Shown: positions 1-10,985 of the stretch, in pieces
Numbering within the stretch: the first letter of the stretch is position 1
How the letters are laid out: the number at the start of each line of letters is the position of its first letter
Assembly (NCBI GenBank): GCA_013420905.1
Contig: JAAXNY010000006.1
Span: 186,001-250,000, forward strand
Direction: 5' to 3'
From: Collybia mongolica
Taxonomy: Eukaryota; Basidiomycota; Agaricomycetes; Agaricales; Clitocybaceae
Length of the DNA stretch: 64,000 nucleotides
Made by a program: the position numbers and the translations under genes
The notes under the pieces: model-generated
Told to the model about the DNA's origin: nothing
The model's input: only the letters and a program-made list of their open reading frames with translations
Database searches by the model: none

Positions 1-120
1 AGACACCTCAGCCCTCAACAGCGCGACAAATATTATAAAGGGTATTACAACACTAATCAACTCCCTCTCGTCCATGAACGTATTGAGAAGATTTTGCTTG
101 CAATCGGCGCGAACGCATAG
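1..120 (+). CDS. C-terminal end of a gene cut by the left edge
   Basis: The first 120 bases read open from base 1 to a TAG at 118-120 and give 39 residues ending in ERIEKILLAIGANA. The composition is protein-like (charged, one amphipathic stretch), so this is probably the last exon of a plus-strand gene whose body lies left of the window. I do not recognise the family, and a chance open frame of this length is possible. Confidence 0.35.
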   Translation, partial: RHLSPQQRDKYYKGYYNTNQLPLVHERIEKILLAIGANA

Positions 121-1834
121 TGAGTTTTTAAATCCATGTGGATCCAGTGGATCTGTGAAATATACCTTGTGAGATTGCGATCAGACTCAGCTCATCGAGG
201 GGCCGATGTGCGCACCAAGGGATCCATCATCAATCATGTAGTTTCCCTGCTTACATCCACAACATCCGCGGTACCTTCCTACGCGTTGGACAAAGGAGTG
301 TCGCGTGCTAAGATGGATTCTTTTCTCTCTCCTTTTCTTTATCTTCGTTTATTGATAATTGCTGGCTTCACGCTCTTTGTAGTGCTTACTTTTTCATTTC
401 TTCTTTCTGTTCTTTTTGCCACGCTAATTTCTCCTGTCCGATCCTCTACAATGGCGGAGGTTTACTCATCGACTAAGATCTTTCCAAGTTAACTGAGCTG
501 ATAGGGACCGAGGCCCGCCAAGCAGAACACTCTGTATGTACTTTTTTTGAATGTTCCCGACGTACATGCGATCGGGGCTGGGACGGGGGGACCTTGGGGA
601 GTGGAGGAGACGGAGGGCGATGGCGGGGGGTGTTTGATGCTCGGCAACAAGGGCGATGGAGGTCGACAGCTGTTTGAGGTTGGTAGGCTTCGTGGTGTCC
701 TTGTCCTTGTCTCCGCTCCCTCCGCAGGCGGCACCGATGTACTCCTCGTCGTCTGCCGCTCATTTCCCCTTCTCTTGTTGTTGCCCTTGGCGACGCCCTG
801 GATGAAGTCGAGCAGCGTCTTGGCGACTTAATCGGTCATCCGGATATCGACGCGCGCATCGCGTACATCCTTGCGCATATCCCCGATCGCCGCCGCCAGC
901 TGGGCCTTCCCATTCGCACTCCCATTCCCCCCTACTCTCCCCACCCCCATCCGATCCTTATTCACCGCGACCATCAAGCTAATCATCATAAACTCTACCA
1001 GCGAGATCTTGGCCGGATTGTTAACGACCCTCTCCATGATAGGGGCCGTTTGTCTTGCAGGGATTTGGCTCAGTTGAGAAGGCTCGCGGGATAATTGGCG
1101 GTCACCATTGCTCAAGTGGGTGCACGTTCAGTGGAACAGGAGGGTATTGATGCGCGATTGGGACGAGAGCGAGGATGAAGTATAATTCTCAAGGAGTCAA
1201 GTAACTTTGAAAAGCTATTCAACGGGCCATGACTTCGTCAGCTCGGGCGGAAAACTGGCACCTCCCCTCCTAATGCAGAAAACCCTCCCCTCCCTGAAAA
1301 TGCTCGATCATAGAGCGACTGAACGGACACAATATATATAAAGTGGATGCCAAAGTTTATCGTAGTTTACCTAGTTTGAAGAGCTATTCCAACGTATATG
1401 GTCTGTGTAAGTCTAGTGTCACACTGATATACCCAATGACTTATATATACCTTTTCTCGAAGAACCCACCGTGCGAGATACTAGTATTTGACGGAGAAGG
1501 CGCAGAGACTTATCAACGAGCTTTCAACTATTCAACCAGTTATACACACAGATAAATAAACAGTAGCTGGATACGGCAAAAAGATGGCCAATGATTGGGG
1601 AGTGGACTTACTCCTTGAACCTTGGGCTCTCCGGTTTCAACAATCGAGGGAGGATGGAAAAATGAACAACGTATTCCAAAGTAAGGGACTCTAACGATCG
1701 CTTATATAGTGAGTGTTGAGGTGGGTCTCAATCACGTAGAATCAGGTTATAACCCTATAGAAAAGCGAAAAATGCTAGTCACAGCCCAGCTCTAGCCCAT
1801 CAACTGTAAACGCCCTTCAATGAAACGTCCGGCA
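121..1834. other. spacer with weak minus-strand coding traces
   Basis: No gene here can be supported. On the minus strand, 828-1115 and 473-827 give a consecutive reading broken by a TAA at about 828; the stretch before the stop (VVNNPAKISLVEF, then a Gly/Asn-rich linker and AIGDMRKDVRD) looks like real protein, and it resumes after the stop with VAKTLLDFIQGVAKG. That pattern suggests the decayed end of a minus-strand gene, but no family is recognised. The remainder, 1116-1834, shows nothing convincing. Confidence 0.3.
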
Positions 1835-2972
1835 TCAGAAACCTTGCAAGAAATTAGCTCTCTGGTCAGCATCGTACAAAAATGTTATGATCCGACTCAC
1901 CATGTACGAGCACTCGCCATATTTTTCCAAAACCACCTTCCACTGTGCCAGCACTTTCTTCGCTGTCCATTTGGACGAGGGGTCTTCTAGCCAGTCCTGA
2001 CTCGTGGTCTCCAGGCTCCCGAGTTGGTCGAGTGTTTGGGACCAATACTGAATCTGCACTGCGGTGGCGCGTTTCGCAGCCTCAACGATAGTTTTGATTT
2101 GTCGCACGTCGCCCAGAGATTGTTGGAAAATATTCCTGAGGCCTTTACCTGCAATAACATGTTTATGATAGGGTCGTGTGGTCAGAAAATCGACAAACTT
2201 TCTTGGACATCCTGGTCATGACTTACAGCCGCACTCCCCGCGGCCAAGGCCCCACCCAGCGCAGGGGGAAAAATGGGGGTAAGTACGACCAGTATGCCGC
2301 TGAGTATACCACTCTTTTTGCGCTTTCGCCTAGCCTTCCGGATTTCTGCTTCGATTCTCGCGATGTGGTGCGATATATGGGATTCGTCGTTATTGAGCTT
2401 AAATTCCAGCTATGGATCAGGTGAGAGATGGCTTTGGTATCAACGACTAATTTATAATAATATCTTGCCTGGTTCACAGCGGTCTGCACATCTCCGAAGA
2501 ATGTATACATCTCTTTGGCATCCTCCAATAACTTAGCCACACGCTTGGTGAGAGGTCCGACCATCTCTTTGACGTCCCCGGATTGCACTGCCCCCGCTAT
2601 GTACTGTTCAATGTTGTAGATGAAATCCTTCGCAACTATGAATCCAGCACGCGAAAAACGAGCGCCGCGTTCGATCCCTAGTTTGAATTTGAGGGTGATA
2701 TCGATAAGAGCATTGATAGCCTCGAGACGTCTTCGGTTGATCTCGGGATCGGGCGCGCCTCTGTAGTTCAAGACATAGATTTAACGCTGGTGCTGGCGTG
2801 GGTCCGAGGAAAATATTGCTTACCTGCTTTTCAGAGTCAAGGCGCTGTCTATGATGGATGTGGCCGTCGTCAACCCAGTGCAGAATTCGCTCAGTGCGTT
2901 AGGTTCAGGCGGGGACGTCGTAATGGCACTAGCCACAGATAGAATTCCTAACAAAGGGAGTAGCACACGCAT
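1835..2972 (-). CDS. secreted helical protein of unknown function with a central hydrophobic hairpin
   Basis: Exons on the minus strand: 2824-2972, 2469-2760, 2227-2409, one starting near 2130 and ending at 1901, and 1835-1861. The ATG at 2972 starts a clear signal peptide (MRVLLPLLGILSVASA), so the product is probably secreted. The mature part is predicted helical: a long amphipathic block in exon 2 (DPEINRRRLEAINALI onwards), a Lys/Arg-rich coiled stretch in exon 3 followed by about 28 hydrophobic, Gly/Ala/Pro-rich residues, then another amphipathic block. Helix-hydrophobic hairpin-helix is an architecture also used by alpha-helical membrane-inserting proteins; that likeness is inference only and I assign no function. 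The acceptor of the fourth exon could not be phased cleanly. The gene is head-to-head with a broken paralogue at 4558-5559. Confidence 0.6.
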
Positions 2973-4557
2973 TGTTGATGCCAAGCCTGAAGTGGGGTTG
3001 AAAGAACAAGGTCAAGCAAGCTCCAGTGAATCCAAGGTTATAGTGAGGAGAGCGCTAGAAATGCTGTGAACACGCCCATTCGGCATGTTCAAATTCATCA
3101 AAGGAAGATCGTATTGTCACCGCCGATCAGCTCCAAACCGAGTATAGTATCAATCCCAGGATAAAGCGCTCATTTCGAAGGCTGCGATCACGGCGAGGCG
3201 AAATGATTGTGATAGTTTTCTAGTCATCGGAAGTCCTCTTGAACAATCGCGTGCATCTTGATAAAGTACACTTATAGTACATTGGTATTGATACAGTAGG
3301 TGCATGAAATCATGCTATCATGAGGGGGCGGCCGCCATGCCAACCTTTCTTTCTGCGGTAACTGGTGGAGAGAAGTCAGATTGAAAAACGTTTCCCAGGT
3401 TAGAAGCAGATACACGCACCCCAGGTTCGACGATCCATCGGACATTGCTGTTTAGACGCAGCCGTACCTATCCACTTCAATAGGCAGTGCATATGGAACA
3501 CATGGGTACATTCTCCCCAGACTGAGACAAAGTAGTCCGAAACCCTCAGACGCTGCCCTTTGTTTTAACTGATACATCACTCACTAAGTGGGCAGTCATC
3601 GCCGGGGACCTTACACGACGGGCAACAACCTTCATAAGGGACCCGACATATACCACACACGTCCTCTTCACCGTCGGGGTCTTCCTGCTCGGTAGAACCG
3701 GTATCCCAGCGCCAGTGCGCTACTGCGTGCCAATGCTTGACGTTGACCTTCATAACAAAAAATGGTAAAAATCGCGATTGGGTATCAAGTCGTAAACTTC
3801 ATGAAATTAATAAACAGCTGACATGATTTATTTGGCTTTGTGGACGTGTTGAAACGCGGATACCGTGATAATTTTGTCGGTCAGCGAAAACTGAACAGTT
3901 CATGAAGCAGGAAATCTCAGCAACTCGCCAACGATCAAGCCTATAGGTATCGATACGTCTTCAAATTGCAGTGGGCTTCAATATTAACCTATATGGAAGC
4001 CTAACAAACCTTGACGGTATATCGATACTATAGACTATCTTCGTTTTTGCACAGCCAGTTAATGCCAGTGCTTACTTCAATCTCTTGGAGCCGTTTCCAC
4101 TGTCTATATATTCTGTTATGAGATTATGCGCATATTAGCTCCTAGGCTATCGCGTAGATTTGAGCCAGTTGAACAAACACGGCCCATACAACCCTCAAAT
4201 TACGTCCCGACTTGGTAGTAGGAATCTGTAGGAATCAAAACTTCAACTTGTCGAAATTGCAGAATCCGGCTCTTGGACTCTAGGCGGCATAGGCTTGGAA
4301 TCCGCTCAGAATGAACCAAGAGAGGCGTGCATCCTCATGAATCTTCTCACCTCTTCGAGCTCACCGCTTTCGATTTGAGCGCTTTTGCGCCATCTGGAGC
4401 AACTACGAATACTGTGTCACACATGGCCCGGAGTTAATATGCGGCGGCCTAATGAACTTCTAGGGCACTTGTATCACTGCGGCCTCGAACACGCACTATA
4501 GGCATGTTCCGAGGTTGTCATATCTCTGTCCCAACCCCCTTCCAGTCCAAAAAATAT
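2973..4557. other. 1.6-kb divergent intergenic region
   Basis: This spacer lies between the two head-to-head secreted-protein paralogues and would hold both promoters. No reading frame of note, tRNA or repeat was seen. A run near 3577-3680 (minus strand) encodes a cysteine-rich patch reminiscent of a degraded zinc-finger tail, but it is too short to call. Confidence 0.35.
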
Positions 4558-5559
4558 ATGTGTGCATCCCTGCTACTGGGAATCCTCTCTGTTGTTGCTG
4601 CCATCATGACTCCGGTCGACATTGATGCACTGAGCGATCTTTGTGCCGCTGGTAACAGCAACTCCCATTGCCGACCAGGAATTGTTGATCAGAGATTTGT
4701 CAGTCAGTGCCCCCTTTCTCCACTATAGCGTTACTCAGTCCAGACAACTATTACAGCCCTGTGGCTGACCCTGGAGTTGACCGAAGGCGTCTCGCAGCTG
4801 TCAATAATCTCACCGCCATTAATGGTATGGTCCAACAAAGCGTAGAGCGAAGCGCACAATTTTCGTATGCTGTATCCATAGTCTTGAATGACTTTATTTA
4901 TAATTTTGAACAATAACTCTCAGGGGAGGTACACTCTCGTGATGTCCATGAGATGATCAAGTCTCTTGCCAAACGTGTGGGCAGGCTCCTGGAAGGCGGT
5001 CAAGACATGTATAATTTCTTTGGAGATTTATTACAGGCTAAGCTAGGCAAGGTGAGCTGTTGTGTGTGTGATTTTCTTCAATTCATGCTCAGGTCTTTGC
5101 TTGTTTGGGCAACAGCTAGAGCTCAACCTCAACGACGATAATGCCCACTTATCTAATTTGATCATACAAGGAGAACATGAAATTGAAAAGGCTAGGTGGG
5201 CGCATGGGGTGGGGGGAGGTGTCGTGGGGTTGGGGGCTTTTGGGCAAAACAGTGAAAATATAGTTTCAGTTCTTGAGACAGCCAAAAGAAGTTTGTTACT
5301 TTTTTCCCCCAAGGGTTCTTCAGGCCAATACCTTCCTATTTCAGACAGGAGCTTCAGAAGCGCCCTTCAACACTCCTTGGGCAGTGTGCAAGAACTCAAG
5401 ACAGTGATAGAGGGCGCCAGGAACGCAATGGCGACACACATTCAATATTGGACACGGGGGCTGGCTAGGAGATCCCTGGACGGCCAACAAATTTTTGGCG
5501 CAGTGGAAGGTGGTATAGCAGAGATACAGCAAGTGTTCACACGTGGTACGTCAGAATAA
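4558..5559 (+). pseudogene. broken paralogue of the secreted helical protein
   Basis: This plus-strand copy matches the 1835-2972 gene block for block: a signal peptide from the ATG at 4558 (MCASLLLGILSVVAA), the DPGVDRRRLAAVNN block, the DMYNFFGD block, the LELNLNDD block and the final block ending GARNAMATHIQYW. Two lesions are visible. The frame shifts by one base between the signal-peptide exon and the following TATPIAD stretch at about 4650-4670, and a TAA at 4914-4916 sits where the intact copy has tyrosine, with the frame continuing unbroken after it. The exon order matches that of the other copy, so this is a DNA-level duplicate, not a retrocopy. Function unknown. Confidence 0.6.
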
Positions 5560-6181
5560 CATTTCACATGATACTAAAGACTGATCGGCTTGAAGGCCGC
5601 CTAAAGCAACGTAGAACGAAATGCGAGGGCCCAAGAAACTGAGTTGGACACCTTGCCTGCCCTCTCCACGATAAGGAACCGCACTAGGGATACACCTTTC
5701 CCAGCTGTAAGCCGCTCGCCGTTCTGATCCAGCTGCATGTTACCACCATGTAGTTTATTGGCGGACATAAAGTAAAAATACAACGTTTAACCTACTCCCA
5801 ATCTGGATAGCAGTCCTTCCGCGCGCGCATAATTAGTACGACGTCAACAAACATGAAGAGAGAGAGAATAAGAGAAACAAGCAACAAGTGGGCCGTAGGG
5901 TGGGGAATCATAAGCCATAATGCTGTTGTACAGTGGACATAAATAAAAAATTTGGGGAGGTTTTGGTAAGCAAAATGGGGGAGAGGTCCAAGTGGCATTC
6001 CTGGTGTATAAGCCCGCCTGGTACAGGGGGTACAAGCACAGTTGTTTTCGCGCGCGGCCGGCCGGTGTATGGAACGATAAGAATGACAGGTGTTGCATAT
6101 CTAGGCAAAAAAATGGGGATGAGAAATACGCTGTTGTACAGTGGCGATCTTGGTCTCTTGTGTATTGATATCTCGGATGGT
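5560..6181. other. intergenic, convergent 3' flanks
   Basis: This lies between the broken paralogue (plus) and the 3' end of the PSP1-domain gene (minus). The plus-strand frame at 5933-6277 overlaps that gene's last coding exon, has no family resemblance and is taken as chance. A short direct repeat, GCTGTTGTACAGTGG, occurs near 5923 and 6130. Nothing else is seen. Confidence 0.4.
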
Positions 6182-8532
6182 TCATTGTTCGAAGCTCCCT
6201 CCGCCTTGGAGCGAGGCCATCCAGATTCTGGTTTTATACAGGCTGTAGAGGGCGGAGTTAGGGGGAGGGGTGCGTGAGAGCGAACGAAATGAAGACGTAC
6301 CGGAATAGTTCTCTGACAAGCTCCCTGAAATCTATTCTCTTTTCAGCTATAAAGTAGAACGTCAACTTGCGACGGTCCCTGTGAAGTGAAGCCGCATTAG
6401 CGAACGTGAATCAAACACGCCAGTAAATACGACCAAAACACACCATTGGTATTCCGCATCTACCACTTCCATCGGCAACTTCTTCGCGCGAACCTTGCTC
6501 TGGCACAGCTGCAGTGCCTTGAGTTCGTCTTGCATTTTCGACACCAAAAGTCTGGCGAGGAAGAAAAGTGTAAGATAAAACAACGGAGAACGCAACGAAG
6601 GACATACTGGGCATCATGCGACTGGGCCTTTCCATAGATCATCTTCGGGTTGATCTCTTTCTTCCCCGTCGAGCCCGACCCACCAGGGCTCGTCGGCTGG
6701 CCATCCCCAAACCCAGCCCTGTCCTGCTGCTGCTTCTGGAACGCCTCAACCTCCGCCAGCGTGATGCTGTCGTTGACCACCTTCCCCAAATCCTTGCCCC
6801 TGTCTGCCTCTACGATGACCAGGTCACCGACACGTATATCCTGCGAGAGATCCATAAGATAGAAGAGGTCGGTGCGGCCCGCCTTGAACTCGACGATGAA
6901 AAGTGGCCAGGACGCCGGGACAGCATGGAGAGGGACGCCCTTTCCGAGCTCGCTGAGGGGCTGCTGGCCGGCATCCGAGGGGCGGCGTTGCATTTGCTGG
7001 GGATAGAAGGGTTGCTGCTGCGGGTTGATGACACGGGTTCCTGAGGGCGAGATAGGGGACGGCTGGGCGTTGGAGTACGAGGGCGCGCGTGTTCGGATGT
7101 ACTGCGAGCCTTGGGACTGGTTGTGGTTCTGTGGCGGCAGATACTGGATGCCTTGTCCAGGAATGAATCGGGCCGTCAACTCGGGCTGCTGTCCCTGTCC
7201 TTGCGACTGTGGCCGGCGCCCACCCGACCCATTGTTGTACTGGGACTCTCCAAACGTCTGGTCAAATGCGCTGCTCCGCGAGGGGCTCGTCCCACCCGCG
7301 GAGAGCCCGTTATCGCTGGGGGTGCCAAGATGACGGGAATACGAATTTCCGCCAGGGATACTCAGGGTATTGATGGACTGGTAGGGGGAGATGAGATCCC
7401 TCGACGGAGGGCTGCGCGAAAGCGGGGCGTAGATGGGTAAAGAAGCAGGTTGGCTCGGTGGGTGCTGAGACGACGTTGAAGAGTCGCTTGGCCCAATATT
7501 GAGCATGCCAAGATCGCTTGCCAAGTCGTCGTCGGAGAGCATCAGCCCCCCGCGCCCACCAAAGGATTGGGTGAAGACAGGCCGACTCGGTTCATCCAGC
7601 CCATCACCTCCGGGAACATTGAAGCCAACAACGTTGCCACGACGCGGCTGCACGATGCTCACACTATGGCGCCTGCTCGTAGTTCCACTACCCCCTCCCC
7701 CGTTCTCCTCGCGAAGTGGGTTCATCCCAGTTCCCCAAAGTTCGCGGAACGCCGAACCATCGTCGAGCAGGATCTGCCCCACGTCCCGCACAAACGGGCT
7801 CATGTTCGATACGTCCACAGTTTGCCTGTTGGAATAGCCATTACCGAGGGCAGAGCCGCTGGTAGGCGAAGAGTGGAGGTTGGTAGGTGATCTACCCAGA
7901 GTGCCAAGTGAACCGTACCGGCTGCTGCCTGGTGGTTTAATGTCCCCGAACCGCCCCGGTATGTTGAGGGGATTGGACAAGTACGACTCGTTCCAGCTTT
8001 GCATCGCCGATGCACCACCTCCAAGCTGAGAAGGGCTGCCAACGGGGCCCGGACGGGGTATCGTGGCAAGGGACTGGGATCGGCTTCGGCTTTCCATCCC
8101 ATACGTACGGCCCCTGGACAAAGAAGGCGGTACGTAACGCTCATCATACGTGTCGGAAAGTCCCTCTGATTCATCATCTTCGAAGGTAGATGGAAAGGCG
8201 CGTTCACGCATGGTGGATGAGAATTGGCCCTGCGACTGGGCTGAAAACGACGAGCTTCTGATGGGAACAGGCTGCCCAGGATTTCCCACTCTGTTTGAGC
8301 CCAGGGAGGTGCGTTGCTGATTCAGCCATGGGCTACGATTACCCCCCAAACTGGAGGGCACGAAATGTTGCTGGGATGGTGAAGACACGAAGCTCTGGTC
8401 TGAAGAACGGGGTGGTTGGCTGGCGGCTCTTTCCCGGAGTGATCCCGACCCATTCTCGGCACCTGGGCTGTGGAATCTGCTCCTGCGATCATCATCATCC
8501 GATGGGCTTTGTTGATGTGCAGAGTACTGCAT
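6182..8532 (-). CDS. PSP1 C-terminal-domain protein
   Basis: Exons 6608-8532, 6444-6551, 6301-6378 and 6182-6242 join in phase to 723 residues. The first 530 or so residues are low-complexity, rich in Ser, Pro, Gly and Gln, as in other fungal members. The C-terminal part is a PSP1 domain: RVGDLVIVEADRGKDLGKV, then QDELKALQLCQ, KVRAKKLPMEVVDAEYQWD, RRKLTFYF and the closing YKTRIWMASL. The domain takes its name from yeast Psp1 (suppressor of DNA-polymerase-alpha mutants) and is shared with bacterial RicT/YaaT; its molecular role in fungi is poorly defined. Frame is open before the ATG through LRNLGLPS, but a stop lies further up and a good acceptor (TACAG, 8569-8571) and donor (GTAAGT, 8710) indicate a 5'-UTR intron, so I keep the ATG at 8532. 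Confidence 0.9.
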
Positions 8533-8710
8533 GGACGGCAGACCGAGATTGCGAAGCTGCTCGTAGTGCTGTACGGTCGCCAGGATTGCGATTTTGCTTG
8601 CGTAATTACGAAGAAATGGGAATTATTGTCCGCGAGAGGAATAGCAATCTATCACTGATGTTTCAGCAAGTTATAAAGGCAAGAAAATCAGATGGTTGAA
8701 TTGGACTTAC

Positions 8711-10985
8711 CAAGAAACTCTCGTCTTGTTTGTCGTTAAAAAAAGTCTGACTATAATTTGGCAAACGAGTCGGATCTAGCTGTGGTCACAATTCCGGTAG
8801 TCTTCACTGTACAAATCTCTTGGTTTCTATGGGCAATGCAGTATAACACGAAGAGGAGAAAGAAAGAATCTATGGGGGAGGAGAGAGCGGTCGTAATGAG
8901 ACCTTGAACTCGAACAAGGAATACAGTGGGAGCGCTTTTTGCCCAGCTGACCCGGCTAACCCCTGTTTCAGTCACATGCCAGCTAACTCAATTCAGCGCG
9001 TCCGCGCCAACCCATCACTCTTTCACCTGCAACCGCCATCGACGCTTGATCTACACTTAAATCCGTGTGTACATCGCAAGCCATGGGACCACATAACGTT
9101 GCTATTTTGACACCGCTGTTGGCTTGAAAAGACTAATGGAATAACATGCACCCCACACTGCACACGTAACACATACTATCAATCCCACAGGGCGCGCACT
9201 CGATCCTGAAGTATACATACAGGCACCAATACAAGTCAACCAAGCCCCACGTGGATATTTATTTTGACGAAGCCACAGCTTGTTGCCGCGGGGTTATAAG
9301 AACCCCCGCATGACCCCAGTGCTCCTCATCTCGAAGCGACGCTTACCGAAGCCCTCCGTTGGTGGTGTAGACGCGGAACGTCCTCCTCCGATAAAACCTG
9401 TGTCTTAATTCTAGTTCCCGCCTTTTGAAAAAACTCACGGCAGTGGTCGTTCCAGTCGGTCCCGAAATCTCTGTACAGATTCTCGGAGGTTTCAGAGTAG
9501 TAAAACTCGGCGTTTGTATACAAACTACGAGCCCAACCCCGCAATCGGTAGGTTCCCGATCATGTTTGACTTCTATATTTCGCGTGTTAACGTCATTCCA
9601 CCTCATTCGAAACGGCCCCAAGTTATCCCAGCCCCGGGAATTTTTTCCTCATATTTTTACTGAAGTCACGTAAAATCGATCGCGAGACATGGTAAAATTC
9701 TGGAACTGGAAGCCAGAGCTTCTATTCCCCCCGGTAGACTCTGGTAGTCGCGCGTTTAGCTCTGTTTAATGGGGACGATCATTGATCGACGCGGAAACAA
9801 TTATTGAACCCCGGCCTCAAGGCTTTCCTGAATCACTCGTTTTCTCTCGTGTATCAGGAATGGGTCCCACGCGGATCCAGGTTTTGACAAAGACATAAAT
9901 GAAGGAGGCAGCCTGTCTGTATAGGCTCGTAATCACTCTCCCCATGACCAACAATTAGCGCTTTTTGTCTTCCCCCATCAGTGAACCCTGTCTTGGCTGT
10001 TGATGACGCGCGCACCAACAATCCAACCTCCCAACACCCATGTCTCGGGAAAAATGGACCAATGTTCAAGGGTGCACTCTACACATAGGCGGCGGATTTC
10101 CCAACTACACCCGGTCAATGTCAAATTTATCGGGACCGTTTGAAACCTCCAGCTCCCAATTCCGGTATCGGTATCTATACGCCCCACGCCACTTGGAGTC
10201 AGGGTCAAATTTGACTTTGTGCGATAACGACACTCCCTTTTTGTTTGGGTTGTCGGCGGTCTGGTAGAGCCAGTATTTGTATAGCTTCGGGATCGAACCT
10301 GCCTGGTAGTAGTGATACTGGTAAACGCCAAAGGAGGCGCACATACCCACACGCCAACCGACAACTAAACGTGCCTTGCCCCTGCCAGTAAAAATACCTA
10401 TATGATCTAGGCCTCGACACTTCGGCGTCTTCTCTCCAATGCCCCGTTTCTCAGGCTCTCCGAGTTAGACCTTTGATATAAATCCAGACGCTATAATTGG
10501 AGGACATAAATCCGTGAACGTGAAGTCCATATATATTCAAACTGTTATCGCAACGGCCGTTTTCCTTCGAGGTATGTTCCGCCCGATATCAGTATGTGGT
10601 AGAGCACCGAGCGCTTGACAAAATTAGCTTTGACAGAGACTCGATCACAACGAAGCCTGATCCCTTAACCACGATCAACTTCGACTCGGATTCGTGACAT
10701 GGATGCTGGCTGCACGTTTGTGAGAAGAGTACACATACTAGTCTGTGTCTTGATCGCACTAAAGGAGACATGGTGGGTAGCATCAGGCGATCTAGAGCCG
10801 GGTTGCTTCCACTGCTAATTCAAGCGTTCATGTCCAAGGAACTGAACGGCATTCGCAACGATCATCCTCAAATAATCCTGATTTGTGAAATCGAAGCTTC
10901 CTGTTGAACAGCCGAACACGTACATAGACTCGGCCAAGGGAACTTCAACGGGTGCACGTACAATAGTACCGTCGTCGAGTCGCCT
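8711..10985. other. spacer with unassigned minus-strand coding-like patches
   Basis: Two minus-strand patches look protein-like without matching a family I know: 9326-9544 (AEFYYSETSENLYRDFG, then DWNDHCREFFQ) and 10130-10350 (YKYWLYQTADNPNKKGVSLS, then KFDPDSKWRGAYRYRYRNWE, closed by a TAG at about 10106). Both are rich in Tyr and Trp. They could be exons of one small gene lying about 9326-10400, downstream of the NLR-type gene on the same strand, or remnants. I could not connect them with splice sites. The rest shows nothing. Confidence 0.25.

Noticed and set aside
5933..6277. 114-codon plus-strand frame
   Set aside because: Antisense to the final PSP1 exon and 3' flank; no family match.
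6616..8207. Several 60-140-codon frames on both strands inside the PSP1-domain gene
   Set aside because: They are shadows of the low-complexity, GC-rich coding exon; the minus-strand frame with the PSP1 domain explains the sequence.
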